DNA from: Alkalilimnicola sp. S0819
GTDB taxonomy: Bacteria; Pseudomonadota; Gammaproteobacteria; Nitrococcales; WHIW01
Direction of reading: 5' to 3'
DNA: 64,000 nt
Assembly: GCF_009295635.1 (NCBI RefSeq)
Contig: NZ_WHIW01000001.1
Span: forward strand, 306,138-370,137
Position numbers and translations under genes: made by a program. Below the pieces are notes generated by a model. The model was not told the origin of the DNA. It did no database searches and was given only the letters and a program-made list of their open reading frames with translations. Of the stretch, positions 1 through 9,245 are shown piece after piece; within the stretch, counting starts at the first letter, position 1; each line of letters begins with the position of its first letter.

Positions 1-1
1 G

Positions 2-640
2 GATTACAGTTCGGACATGGAGCAGGTGGAGGCGCTCAAGCGCTGGTGGAGCGAGAACGGCCGTTCCATCATCGCCGGCGCGGTGATCGCCATCGTCGGC
101 CTGCTCGGCTGGCAGCAGTGGGGCGCCTACCAGGATCAGCAGGCACTGGACGCCTCCAATGAGTATCTGGCATTCCTGGAGCAGTTGCGGGGCGATGCGC
201 CGGACGGCGGGCTTGGTCGCGGTGAACGGCTCATCGAGAAGCATGCCGACAGCCCCTATGCGGCGCTGGCCGCTCTGTGGATGGCCTCTCACCATGTGGA
301 ACAAGGCGCGCTGGAGCAGGCCGAAGCGCGGCTGCGCTGGGCCAGCGAACAGGCCGACGGTGAACATTTCCGCGAGCTGGCGAGCCTGCGCTTGGCGAAC
401 GTGCTGCTCGCCCGCGCGGACCCTGCCGCGGCGCTCGCCGTGCTGGAGCGAATCGACCAGGGTGCCTACAGCGCGCTGGCCGGCGAGCTGCGCGGTGATG
501 CGCATGCCGCCCGGGGTGAGCGCGAGCAGGCCGCGGCCAGTTATCGCGCCGCCCTGGAGAACGACGGTCTGAGTGGTCAGCGGCGCCAGTTGCTGGAGCT
601 CAAGCTGCGGGATCTGGGGGCCGGGGAGTCTCTATCGTGA
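2..640 (+). CDS. yfgM: YfgM family membrane-anchored TPR-like protein (5' end at window edge)
   Basis: The product has a short basic N-terminus, one transmembrane segment (IIAGAVIAIVGLLGW) and a helical-repeat periplasmic domain, as in E. coli YfgM, an inner-membrane ancillary factor of the Sec translocon and periplasmic chaperone network. The context is right: bamB follows with a 4-base overlap, as in the usual hisS-yfgM-bamB order. The first ATG inside the window is at 17, but the frame is open to base 2 and encodes DYSSD before that Met. E. coli YfgM has extra residues before the matching QVEA motif, and the G at base 1 would complete an ATG starting two bases outside the window, so the real start is probably just upstream. 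About 207-213 aa. Confidence 0.88.
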   Translation, partial: DYSSDMEQVEALKRWWSENGRSIIAGAVIAIVGLLGWQQWGAYQDQQALDASNEYLAFLEQLRGDAPDGGLGRGERLIEKHADSPYAALAALWMASHHVEQGALEQAEARLRWASEQADGEHFRELASLRLANVLLARADPAAALAVLERIDQGAYSALAGELRGDAHAARGEREQAAASYRAALENDGLSGQRRQLLELKLRDLGAGESLS

Positions 641-1791
641 GGCGGGTGCTGGCGGCGTTGATGATGGTCGGCGCGCTGGCTGGCTGTGCCTCCTCCGGCG
701 GTGGGCCGCGGGAGGAAGTGCCCGAGCCGCCCAGCCCGCGCAGTGTGAACTCGGATCTGCGCCTGGACCGGTTGTGGGAGACCGGCGTCGGCGGCGGTGC
801 CGGCTCGGCGGCGAACGGCCTGCGCTTGGCGTTGTACGATGGCCGGCTGTACGCTGCCGGTGCCGCCGGGCGCGTCAGCGCGCTGGCCGCTGACAGCGGC
901 AAGACCCTGTGGCGCACGGAGCTGGATGCTTCCCTGGGCGGAGGTCCCGGCGTGGGGGCTGGCAAGGTATTTGTCGGTTCCCGGGACGGGCGCGTGTTCG
1001 CCCTGTCCGCGGCGGACGGGGAGCGGCTTTGGGAGCGTCGGCTGAGCGGCGAGATTCTCACTGTGCCGGCGGTGTTGGATGGCCAGGTGATCGTGCGCAC
1101 GGTGGATGGCCGGGTGCATGGGCTGGATGCCGCCGACGGCGCGCCGGTCTGGTTGTTTCAGCGCAGTCTCCCCAGCTTGACGCTGCGGGGCAATGCCGAC
1201 CCGTTGACCGTGCCTGGTGGCGTACTACTGGGGCTGGATAGCGGTGAACTGGTGGCGCTGGCGGCTCCTCGCGGCCAGGTGGCCTGGGAAACCGATGTGG
1301 CCGTGCCCCAAGGGCGCTCCGAAGTGGAGCGCATGGTGGACGTGGACGCCACTCCCGTGGCCCTGGGCGATACCGCTTATGCGGTGGCCTATCAGGGCCG
1401 GCTGGTGGCCGCTGACCTGCGTGACGGCAGTCTGCGCTGGGCCCGCGAGATGTCCGCCCACACCGGACTGGCGGCGGACAATGAGCGACTTTACCTGAGC
1501 GACAGCGACCAGTGGGTCTGGGCCCTGGACCGTTTCAGTGGCGCCAGCATCTGGCGCAACGATAAGTTGCGCGGCGTGCGTCTGGGCGCGCCGGCCCTGC
1601 ACGGCGGCTATCTGGTGCTGGGCGATGATCAGGGGTACCTGAACTGGCTGAGCCGGGATCAGGGCGAGCTGCAGGCGCGAGTGAAGCAGGGGGAGGCCGT
1701 GCGCGTGGCGCCCCTCAGTGACGGCGAGCGGCTGTATGTGCTGGATGCGGGTGGCCGCGTGCAAGCCTGGCGGGTCATCGGTCAGGACTGA
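637..1791 (+). CDS. bamB: Outer membrane assembly lipoprotein BamB
   Basis: BamB is a periplasmic lipoprotein of the BAM complex that helps insert beta-barrel proteins into the outer membrane. The 384-aa product begins with a lipoprotein signal ending in a LAGC lipobox (Cys17), followed by repeated beta-propeller blades with PQQ-like motifs such as GRVSALAADSGKTLW and GRVFALSAADGERLW. Length matches the family. The GTG start at 637 overlaps the yfgM stop (GTGA), implying translational coupling. The family usually has der next; here an NRDE-domain gene follows instead with a one-base overlap. Confidence 0.95.
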   Translation: MRRVLAALMMVGALAGCASSGGGPREEVPEPPSPRSVNSDLRLDRLWETGVGGGAGSAANGLRLALYDGRLYAAGAAGRVSALAADSGKTLWRTELDASLGGGPGVGAGKVFVGSRDGRVFALSAADGERLWERRLSGEILTVPAVLDGQVIVRTVDGRVHGLDAADGAPVWLFQRSLPSLTLRGNADPLTVPGGVLLGLDSGELVALAAPRGQVAWETDVAVPQGRSEVERMVDVDATPVALGDTAYAVAYQGRLVAADLRDGSLRWAREMSAHTGLAADNERLYLSDSDQWVWALDRFSGASIWRNDKLRGVRLGAPALHGGYLVLGDDQGYLNWLSRDQGELQARVKQGEAVRVAPLSDGERLYVLDAGGRVQAWRVIGQD

Positions 1792-2555
1792 TGTGCCTGC
1801 TGCTTTTCGCCCACGGCCTGGAGCCCGACCTGCCGCTGGTGATCGCGGCCAACCGTGATGAGTTCCACGCCCGCCCCACGGCGCCGGCCCATTGGTGGCG
1901 GGAGCCCCGGATACTGGCCGGGCAAGACCAGCAGGCGGGGGGCAGCTGGATGGGCAGCACCCGCGGTGGGCGCATCGCCGTGGTCACTAACTATCGGGAC
2001 CCGCCCTCCCATCGGGAGGGCGCCGGCTCCCGCGGCGAGCTGGTGACCCTGGCCCTGCAGGGGCGCTTCGACGGCGCCGATGGGCGTCGGGAGCTCGCCG
2101 CCCGGGGTGGGGAATACAACAGCTTCAACCTGGTCTATGGGGAAGCCTCGGCGCTGTGGTATTACAGTGACCGGGAAGGCGAGGTGCGGCGGCTGCCGCC
2201 GGGGCTGTACGGCCTGAGCAACCATGTGCTGGAAACCCCCTGGCCGAAAGTCACACGGGGCAAGGCACTGCTGCGGGCGTGGCTGGACGGGCCGCGCCGG
2301 GGTGATCCCGAGGGCCTTTTCGCACTGCTCGCCGACACTCGGCAACCGGAGCCGGCCGAGCTGCCGGATACCGGCCTCTCCGCGGAATGGGAGCGGTTGC
2401 TGGCCACGCTTTTCATCCGAAGCCCCCGTTACGGCACCCGTGCGTCCACCGTGGTGATGGACGACGCCCGGGGGCAAAGATTATTTGCCGAGCGGGCTTT
2501 CAACGAGGCGGGGGAAACCCGGCAAACTCGCTGGTTTCGGTTCGCAACTCGTTGA
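1791..2555 (+). CDS. NRDE / TANGO2 family protein
   Basis: A 254-aa protein starting MCLLLFAH, with the family-defining NRDE motif at residues 21-24 (AANRDEFHARPT) and the later GS.MG.T..G and N.RD motifs (SWMGSTRGGRIAVVTNYRD). TANGO2/NRDE proteins have an Ntn-hydrolase-like fold with a conserved Cys at position 2, present here; the family has been linked to heme handling, and no enzyme activity is firmly established. The ATG shares one base with the bamB stop (TGATG), so it is likely co-translated with yfgM-bamB. Family assignment is firm, function is not. Confidence 0.88.
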   Translation: MCLLLFAHGLEPDLPLVIAANRDEFHARPTAPAHWWREPRILAGQDQQAGGSWMGSTRGGRIAVVTNYRDPPSHREGAGSRGELVTLALQGRFDGADGRRELAARGGEYNSFNLVYGEASALWYYSDREGEVRRLPPGLYGLSNHVLETPWPKVTRGKALLRAWLDGPRRGDPEGLFALLADTRQPEPAELPDTGLSAEWERLLATLFIRSPRYGTRASTVVMDDARGQRLFAERAFNEAGETRQTRWFRFATR

Positions 2556-2564
2556 ATTGCGTGA

Positions 2565-3332
<768 letters not shown>

Positions 3333-3353
3333 GCCCGCGGGGCTCGCGCATCG

Positions 3354-3378
3354 AAACGGGGCCGAAAGGCCCCGTTTT
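3354..3378 (+). terminator. Intrinsic terminator after adk
   Basis: A perfect 10-bp stem (AAACGGGGCC / GGCCCCGTTT) closes a GAAA tetraloop, with the T run at the foot of the 3' arm. It lies 22 bases past the adk stop. Confidence 0.85.
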
Positions 3379-3428
3379 CGTTTGCGCCGCGCTATGCTGG
3401 GGCAGGGTATCACCACGGAGAGTGCATC

Positions 3429-4781
3429 ATGCTACGCGCCAGTCGGTTCCGTCTCGCCGTGTGGAGCTTGCTCCTGTTGCTGGGTCTGGGCTTGGCCGCC
3501 CCCCTGCGCGCCCAGGTGGCGGTGCTGGAGGTCCAGGGCGTGATAGGGCCGGCCACCGCGGATTACGTCTCCCGGGGCCTGCGCGAGGCCGGTGAGCTGG
3601 ACGCTGAACTGTTGGTGCTGCGCCTGGACACCCCGGGCGGGCTGGACGGCGCCATGCGCGCGATTATCCAGGACCTGCTCGCCTCCCCCATCCCCGTGGC
3701 CGCCTGGGTGGGGCCTCGAGGTGCCCGCGCGGCCAGCGCCGGCACGTATATCCTCTACGCCACCCATATCGCTGCCATGGCACCGGCCACCAACCTGGGG
3801 GCGGCCACACCGGTGCAACTGCGTGGCCCCGGAGGCGGCGGCGCCGAACCCGAGGGCGGCGAGCCCGAGGCGGACACGGCGATGGAACAGAAACTGGTCA
3901 ACGATGCCGTGGCCTATATCCGCTCCCTGGCCGAGTTGCGCGGGCGCAACGCCGACTGGGCGGAACGGGCGGTGCGGGAGGGGGCCAGCCTGAGCAGCGA
4001 GGCGGCCCTGGCCGAGGGCGTGGTGGAACTACTGGCCGAGGACCTGGATAGCCTGCTGCAGGCGCTGCATGGTCGGGAGCTAAAGCTGGACGGTAATCGC
4101 ACCGTTACTCTGGACACTGCTCAGGCGGAGGTGGTGGAGCTGGCGCCGGACTGGCGCAACAAGCTGCTGGCGGCGATCACCAATCCGAACGTGGCCTATG
4201 TGTTGATGCTGATCGGTATCTACGGGCTGATCTTCGAGTTGGCGAATCCCGGCGGGATCGGCCCCGGCGTGTTGGGCGCGATCTGCCTGGTGTTGGCTCT
4301 GTTCGCCTTCCAGGCCCTGCCCATCAATTATGCCGGGCTGGGGCTGATCGTCCTGGGGCTGGGTTTCATGATCGCCGAGGCCTTCCTGCCAAGTTTCGGC
4401 GTGCTGGGCCTGGGGGGGGTGGCGGCCTTCGTGATGGGCTCGGTCATGTTGATGGATACCCAGGTGCCGGGTTATGAGCTCTCCACCGGGCTGATCATCG
4501 GCTTCGCGCTAGGCAGTCTGTTGCTCTTGGTGGGCACGGTGTGGCTCGCCCTGCGTGCCCGCCGCCAACCTATGCGCACCGGGCGCGAGCAGTTGCAGGG
4601 GGCCGAAGCGGTGGCCCTGGAAGCCTTCGCCGAGGAGGGCTGGGTGCGTCTGCACGGGGAACGCTGGTGGGCGCGCAGCGCCGTGCCAGTGCGTCAGGGG
4701 CAACGGCTGCGGGTTGTCGGTGGCGAAGGCCTGGAAGTCGTGGTAGAACCGATCCCCACTGAATTCCCCCAGGAGTCGTGA
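3429..4781 (+). CDS. nfeD: Long-form NfeD: membrane-bound ClpP-class serine protease
   Basis: The 450-aa product has a signal/anchor (residues about 10-28), a ClpP-like protease domain (about 30-220), four to five transmembrane helices (about 240-380) and a C-terminal OB-fold NfeD domain (about 395-445). The catalytic Ser/Lys dyad of the archaeal STOPP-type protease is recognisable as Ser103 in RAASAGTY and Lys155 in MEQKLVND. Long NfeD proteins typically sit beside an SPFH/stomatin-like partner whose C-terminus they cleave; none is present here, since pdxH follows directly. The GGAG upstream of ATG 3429 supports the start. A run of eight G at 4412-4419 lies inside the coding region. Confidence 0.9.
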   Translation: MLRASRFRLAVWSLLLLLGLGLAAPLRAQVAVLEVQGVIGPATADYVSRGLREAGELDAELLVLRLDTPGGLDGAMRAIIQDLLASPIPVAAWVGPRGARAASAGTYILYATHIAAMAPATNLGAATPVQLRGPGGGGAEPEGGEPEADTAMEQKLVNDAVAYIRSLAELRGRNADWAERAVREGASLSSEAALAEGVVELLAEDLDSLLQALHGRELKLDGNRTVTLDTAQAEVVELAPDWRNKLLAAITNPNVAYVLMLIGIYGLIFELANPGGIGPGVLGAICLVLALFAFQALPINYAGLGLIVLGLGFMIAEAFLPSFGVLGLGGVAAFVMGSVMLMDTQVPGYELSTGLIIGFALGSLLLLVGTVWLALRARRQPMRTGREQLQGAEAVALEAFAEEGWVRLHGERWWARSAVPVRQGQRLRVVGGEGLEVVVEPIPTEFPQES

Positions 4782-4787
4782 ACGACT

Positions 4788-5372
4788 ATGCAGGTAGACC
4801 CGGAAGCCCTGAGCCGCATTCAGGAACTGCTGGCCCAGGCCGGCGAGCTGGATCTCAATGAACCCACTGCCATGACGCTGGCCACCGCCGGCGCCGACGG
4901 CCGGCCCACGGCCCGCATCGTGTTGCTCAAACAGGCCGACGAGCGCGGTTTCGTCTTCTATACCAATAGCCGGAGTCGCAAGGGGCGCAACCTGGCCGAG
5001 AACCCCTGGGCGGCGCTGTGCCTGTTCTGGCAACCGCTGATGCGCCAGGTGCTCATAGAAGGGCGGGTGGAACCGGTCAGCGAGGCCGAATCCGACGCCT
5101 ATTGGGCACACCGGCCGCGGAGCAGCCAGATCGGTGCCTGGGCCTCGGAACAGTCCGAGCCCTTGGCCGACCGGGAGACCCTGGAGCGGCGCACCGCCGA
5201 ATTCGAGCAGCGCTTTGCCGGTGTGGCTGTGCCCCGCCCGCCCCACTGGGGTGGATACCTGCTGCGCCCCGAACTGATCGAATTCTGGGTTTCACGCCCT
5301 GGGCGGCTCCACGAGCGTCAGCGTTATACCCTGGTGGACGGTGCCTGGCAGCAGAGCCTGGTCTACCCCTGA
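4788..5372 (+). CDS. pdxH: Pyridoxine/pyridoxamine 5'-phosphate oxidase
   Basis: PdxH is the FMN-dependent oxidase that makes pyridoxal 5'-phosphate from PNP or PMP. The 194-aa protein has the FMN-binding segments RIVLLK (43-48) and FYTNSRSRKGRNL (57-69), WGGYLLRPELIEFW (154-167) and the C-terminal substrate motif RLHERQRY (173-180). It is about 20 residues shorter than E. coli PdxH, all missing from the variable N-terminus. It starts six bases after the nfeD stop and is probably co-transcribed with it, although no functional link is known. It runs convergent to the unknown gene at 5398. Confidence 0.96.
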   Translation: MQVDPEALSRIQELLAQAGELDLNEPTAMTLATAGADGRPTARIVLLKQADERGFVFYTNSRSRKGRNLAENPWAALCLFWQPLMRQVLIEGRVEPVSEAESDAYWAHRPRSSQIGAWASEQSEPLADRETLERRTAEFEQRFAGVAVPRPPHWGGYLLRPELIEFWVSRPGRLHERQRYTLVDGAWQQSLVYP

Positions 5373-5397
5373 GAGATCTCCCGCGGTACGGCTTTGC

Positions 5398-6621
5398 TCA
5401 GTCTTCCAGCAAGGGCATCAGGCGATGCTTGTCCTCGTCCATGACCATGCGCCCTGGCTGCAACAGGTGGAAATTCAGCCCCAGCTCGCTCGCTTTCTGC
5501 TCCCAGTGGCGACGCACGGCCTCCACGCCCGCGGGGCTCAGCGGGTACTCGTGGCCCAGATACAGCACCTCGCCGTCGGCGCTTTGCGCGTAGACGGTGT
5601 GGGCCACCGGGCCTAGCGCGCCCAGGCTGTGTTCGGTGAGGGTGAGAAAAGCCGCCTGGGGCAGTTGCGCCGCGTCGATGTGCAGCCGTTCGCTGAAATA
5701 GGAGTCATCCGCGGGCGAGGCAAGCGTTTGGGCCCGCCCCAGCGCACTATCGGCGCACTGCTCGCTCAGTGCCGGGTCGGGCTTGATCAGTTCCACGCTC
5801 AGGCCATGGGCCTGCAGGCCGGCCAGGAATTGGCGTTGGCGCTGCAACCAGCGCTTGTAGCCTTCCAGCGTCCCGCCGGCTTGCGCCAGCCACTGGGCGG
5901 GCGTGTAATAAACACTGAGAATGTGCCCGCCGTCGCGCAAGAACAGATTGCCTGTTTCCAGCTCCACCCGTTCCTGGCCCTGGGGACGGAAAAGCGCGCC
6001 CTCCAGCAGGGTCCATAAGCCCCCGAAACCGGCGTGTTCCAGTTGCAGCTTCAGCAAGGCGCAAAGATCGTTGAACGTGGCGTAGGCGAGATTCTCCGGC
6101 TGCAGCCCGAATTGCTCGCGTATCACCTGCTCGGTGGCAAAGCCGGCGCGACCCTTCTCCAGTAGTTCGGCCTCCAGCTTGCGCTCCATGGCGTCCATGG
6201 CCTGGGAGTCGCCGAGCAGCAGGAAGGGGATCACCAGCATGGGCCCGGCGCCGGGCTGGCGGGCGGGCGCCAGGTCGGAGATGGGGAAATGGCCGCCGGG
6301 CGCGCCCAGCGCCATCAGCTGGGGCACGAAGGGTCCGCCCTGCAGGCTGCCGCGATAAAGCTCCATGAGGGTTTCCACCAGGGGCAGCCCGGGGCGCAGT
6401 ATCTCGGTCAGATCGTATAGGCCGCCGATCAGGGCCAGGCCGTATTGGTCCACAGGCCCCAGGATGCGCTTGAGATCTTCCGCGAGGGCCCAGCCGAGTT
6501 TCTCGGCGGCGATGGGGTCCAGGGGGGGCGGCGGGCGCTGGCCGGATGCGGAGGCGTCCAGGGATAGTTCCACGGTGAGAACCGCTGGGCAGGCGGAGAG
6601 GCTGGGGTTAAGGCTGTGCAT
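5398..6621 (-). CDS. Conserved-looking protein of unknown function (407 aa)
   Basis: I do not recognise a family. The 407-aa product lacks a clear signal peptide or convincing transmembrane helix and appears cytoplasmic. It is Leu/Ala/Gly-rich, with an N-terminal Pro-rich stretch (PPPPLD, about residues 30-36), a region around GPMLVIPFLLLGDSQAMDAM, and a charged C-terminus. I use the ATG at 6621 rather than the longer frame from 6699: it has AGGA about 10 bases upstream, and the extra 26 residues are Arg/Cys-rich and look non-coding. It is a single gene between convergent pdxH and divergent hns. A real protein is likely from length and codon pattern. Confidence 0.7.
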   Translation of the reverse strand: MHSLNPSLSACPAVLTVELSLDASASGQRPPPPLDPIAAEKLGWALAEDLKRILGPVDQYGLALIGGLYDLTEILRPGLPLVETLMELYRGSLQGGPFVPQLMALGAPGGHFPISDLAPARQPGAGPMLVIPFLLLGDSQAMDAMERKLEAELLEKGRAGFATEQVIREQFGLQPENLAYATFNDLCALLKLQLEHAGFGGLWTLLEGALFRPQGQERVELETGNLFLRDGGHILSVYYTPAQWLAQAGGTLEGYKRWLQRQRQFLAGLQAHGLSVELIKPDPALSEQCADSALGRAQTLASPADDSYFSERLHIDAAQLPQAAFLTLTEHSLGALGPVAHTVYAQSADGEVLYLGHEYPLSPAGVEAVRRHWEQKASELGLNFHLLQPGRMVMDEDKHRLMPLLED

Positions 6622-6879
6622 GGTGCGCGCGTCCTGTGGGTGAGAGCGGTCGACACTATAACGCCGGTGCCCACGCTTCCCAAGGCAGACACTGATCAAT
6701 TCACGAAAGCCACTGCGGCAACGCTATCGCGAGCCGGCGGTTTGTTTCTTGATTTTTTTATTTATAAATCATTAAAATAGAAAGTCACTTCAATTGGCTG
6801 GAGTGTATCGAAAATCGTTGGGTGAGCCTTTGGCTCGCCATATTTGGGCTAAGCCCGGAATAAGGATAAAGGAGTATTC
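6622..6879. promoter_or_regulatory. AT-rich divergent intergenic region upstream of the H-NS-family gene
   Basis: This 258-base gap is much richer in A/T than the rest of the window, especially 6740-6795 with A- and T-runs. On the + strand TTGATT (6749-6754) and TAAAAT (6773-6778) are 18 bases apart and make a plausible sigma-70 promoter. An 8-bp hairpin (GGTGAGCC / GGCTCGCC, with a G-T pair) lies in the presumed leader at about 6821-6839, and AAGGAG precedes the ATG. H-NS-type proteins bind such AT-rich, bendable DNA, so autoregulation is a reasonable inference. Confidence 0.55.
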
Positions 6880-7191
6880 ATGGATCTTTCCAAGTACAGT
6901 TTGGAAGAGCTGCGCGAGCTGCAAAAAGACCTGGAACGGGAGCTGCGCGCCCGCCGCAAGGAAGAGGCGCGTCGCGCGCAGAAGGAATTGAAGGAAGTGG
7001 CCGAAAAGTACGGCTTCAGCCTGAGCGACCTGGTGGGCGCCAGCCCGGCGCGCACCACCGCCAAGGGCAAGCCGCGCTTTCGTCACCCGGATGACGCGAG
7101 CAAGACCTGGTCCGGCCGGGGCCGCAAGCCCTTCTGGATCAAGGACTGGGAAGCCAGTGGCCGTTCCCTGAGCGAACTGGCCATCGACTGA
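6880..7191 (+). CDS. H-NS family nucleoid-associated DNA-binding protein
   Basis: The 103-aa protein has an N-terminal charged coiled-coil oligomerisation region (about residues 6-48), a linker, and the C-terminal DNA-binding domain with the family core TWSGRGRKPFW at residues 76-86. The GRGRKP form is typical of the H-NS/BpH3-like group of Proteobacteria. Such proteins bind the minor groove of AT-rich DNA and silence transcription. A strong AAGGAG ends six bases before ATG 6880. It stands alone with its own promoter. Confidence 0.92.
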   Translation: MDLSKYSLEELRELQKDLERELRARRKEEARRAQKELKEVAEKYGFSLSDLVGASPARTTAKGKPRFRHPDDASKTWSGRGRKPFWIKDWEASGRSLSELAID

Positions 7192-7209
7192 GCATCCCTC
7201 GGTCATTGA

Positions 7210-7255
7210 CTGCCCCCCGGCAGGAGCGGCCAGAGCTGCTGCTGCAGGGGGGCAG
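7210..7255. terminator. Inverted repeat between convergent hns-like gene and ABC permease
   Basis: CTGCCCCCC (7210-7218) is repeated inverted as GGGGGGCAG (7247-7255), with further GC-rich pairing in the 28-base interior. It lies between two convergent stop codons, so it may end transcripts from both sides, but there is no T tract and it could instead be only a 3'-end-protecting structure. Confidence 0.4.
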
Positions 7256-7257
7256 AC

Positions 7258-8043
7258 TCACTTGCGCAGTCCAGTGCCTCGGTTCAACAGATACAGGCAA
7301 AAACCGCCCAGCAGCACGATGAACAGCAGGATGATGCTGTAGGCGACACGGATATCGATGTCCGATGCGCCCAGAATGCCGTAGCGAAAGCCATTGACCA
7401 TGTAGAGGATGGGGTTCAGGTGCGACACCCGCTCCCAGAACGGGGGCAGCAGCGAGATGGAATAGAAGACGCCGCCCAGATAGGTCAGTGGGGTCAGTAC
7501 GAAGGTGGGGACGATGGCGATGTCATCGAACTTGCGCCCGAACAGGGCGTTGAGGAACCCGCCCAGCGAGAACAATATCGCGGTGAGCAGTACCACCGAG
7601 AGGGTGATCCACGGATTGTGGATACGCAGGTCGGTGAAGAACAAGGCCACCAGCGTGACGATCAGGCCCACCAGTAGTCCCCGCCCCACGCCGCCGGCCA
7701 GATAGCCCAGCAGGATGAAGAAATTCGGTGTCGGCGAGACCAGGATTTCCTCGATGTGGCTCTGGAATTTCGCCCCGAAGAAGGACGAGGCCACATTGGC
7801 GTAGGAGTTGGTGATGACCGCCATCATAATGATGCCAGGGGCGATGAATTCGATGTAGGAATAGCCGTCCATGGGGCCGATGCGTGGGCCGATCAGGCTG
7901 CCGAAGATGACGAAGTACAGCGTCATGGTGATCGCCGGGGGCAGCAGGGTCTGCGCCCAGATGCGCATGTATCGGTGGGTCTCCTTGAGCACCAGGGTGC
8001 CCAGGGCTATCAGGTTGCTGCGCAATTGCTGGTTTTGATTCAT
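7258..8043 (-). CDS. ABC-2 type transporter permease (YadH-like)
   Basis: The 261-aa product has six hydrophobic segments and the ABC-2 permease layout, including FIAPGIIMMAVITNSYANVASSFFGAKFQ, and matches E. coli YadH in length. It is the membrane half of an exporter whose substrate is unknown. The start at 8043 (MNQNQQL) overlaps the stop of the upstream ATPase gene by four bases (ATGA), so the two are co-translated. A longer frame to 8607 overlaps the ATPase gene and is not coding. Confidence 0.92.
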   Translation of the reverse strand: MNQNQQLRSNLIALGTLVLKETHRYMRIWAQTLLPPAITMTLYFVIFGSLIGPRIGPMDGYSYIEFIAPGIIMMAVITNSYANVASSFFGAKFQSHIEEILVSPTPNFFILLGYLAGGVGRGLLVGLIVTLVALFFTDLRIHNPWITLSVVLLTAILFSLGGFLNALFGRKFDDIAIVPTFVLTPLTYLGGVFYSISLLPPFWERVSHLNPILYMVNGFRYGILGASDIDIRVAYSIILLFIVLLGGFCLYLLNRGTGLRK

Positions 8044-8981
8044 GCGCCGGCGCCTCCGCTGTGTTCGGTCTTGTCCGCGGCGAGCAGCCGCACGAACATT
8101 TCTTCCAGGCGGTTGGACTTGTTCTTCATGCTGCCCACGTACACGCCGCGCTCGGCGAGGCGCGCGAACAGCTCCGTGAGGCTCTGCCCCGGGCCCACCT
8201 CGGCCTCCAGGGTGCTGTCGTCGAGCCGGCGCAGGGAGTAGCCCTCCACCTGGGGCGGTTCCGCCAGCGCGGCCTGCAGATCGAGAATGAAACTGTGGGT
8301 GTTCAATTGCCGCAGCAGGCTCTTGATGTCGGTGTTTTCGATAATTCGGCCGTCGTCGATGATGGCCACGTTGCGACAGAGCAGCTCCGCCTCTTCCAGG
8401 TAATGGGTGGTGAGGATGATGGTGGTGCCCTGCTCGTTGATCTTGCGCAGGAAGCCCAGCATGGAGCGACGCAGTTCGATGTCCACCCCCGCCGTGGGTT
8501 CGTCCAGGATCAGCAGGCGAGGTTCGTGGATCAGCGCGCGGGCGATCATCAGCCGCCGTTTCATGCCCCCGGACAGCGCTCGGGAGACGGTGTCGCGCTT
8601 CTCCCACAACCCCAGTTCCTTGAGGTACACCTCGGCCCGTTGCCGGGCGATGCGCCGCGGCACGCCGTAGAAGCCGGCCTGGTTGACCACGATCTGCGTC
8701 GCGGTCTCGAAGCCGTTGAAGTTGAATTCCTGGGGCACCAGGCCTATTGACGCCTTGGCCTGCCAGGGCTCACGGTCGATCTCGTGCCCGAAGATCAGCG
8801 CCTCGCCGGCGCTTTTGCGTACCAGCGAGCTGATGATGCCGATGGCGGTGGACTTGCCGGCGCCGTTGGGGCCGAGCAGGGCGAAGAAGTCGCCTTCTTC
8901 CACCACCAGGTCCACGCCCTTCAGGGCTTCCACGCCATTGGGGTAGCGCTTGGCGAGATGGCGCAGCTCAAGAGCTTTCAT
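8040..8981 (-). CDS. ABC transporter ATP-binding protein (YadG-like)
   Basis: The 313-aa protein has Walker A GPNGAGKST at 37-45, a Q-loop at about 82-84, signature LSGGM at 136-140, Walker B LLILDE at 156-161 and the H-loop His at 193. A C-terminal extension of about 80 residues, usual in drug/nodulation-type ABC-2 ATPases, follows the catalytic domain. It pairs with the overlapping permease gene to form a two-gene exporter like E. coli yadGH; the substrate cannot be read from the sequence. It is transcribed divergently from carA. Confidence 0.94.
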   Translation of the reverse strand: MKALELRHLAKRYPNGVEALKGVDLVVEEGDFFALLGPNGAGKSTAIGIISSLVRKSAGEALIFGHEIDREPWQAKASIGLVPQEFNFNGFETATQIVVNQAGFYGVPRRIARQRAEVYLKELGLWEKRDTVSRALSGGMKRRLMIARALIHEPRLLILDEPTAGVDIELRRSMLGFLRKINEQGTTIILTTHYLEEAELLCRNVAIIDDGRIIENTDIKSLLRQLNTHSFILDLQAALAEPPQVEGYSLRRLDDSTLEAEVGPGQSLTELFARLAERGVYVGSMKNKSNRLEEMFVRLLAADKTEHSGGAGA

Positions 8982-9184
8982 CGCAGCCGGTCCGTCGCGG
9001 AGGGGGTGTTGATTCTAGAAGCGGGGGTCCGGCGCGACAAGCCAGGGAGAAATGGATCACCCCCCCCCCCGGGCCGTCTGCGGCCGTCGGCGTTCCACGG
9101 CTGCGAGCGCGCTGGCCGATCAGGGGGGGCAGGGGGGAATCCGTGTCTCCCTGATGCGCCGGGCGGGAAAAAGCCGCTGCAGGA
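8982..9184. other. Divergent intergenic DNA with long C and G homopolymer tracts
   Basis: No gene is visible between the ABC ATPase and the carAB promoter. The stretch holds an 11-C run (9060-9070) followed by GGG, a G7 and a G6 run (9123-9129, 9132-9137) separated by CA, and two G5 runs (about 9002 and 9022). I cannot identify a convincing promoter for the ABC operon. Confidence 0.6.
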
Positions 9185-9213
9185 TGGACACCGGAGGGCC
9201 TTGGCGCTAAAAT
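9185..9213 (+). promoter_or_regulatory. Candidate sigma-70 promoter of carAB
   Basis: TGGACA (9185-9190) and TAAAAT (9208-9213) are separated by 17 bases; each matches consensus at five of six positions. The predicted start near 9220 would give a leader of about 88 bases before the carA TTG. Confidence 0.65.
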
Positions 9214-9245
9214 TCCGCGCCGTACCGCGACACCGATTCTAATGC

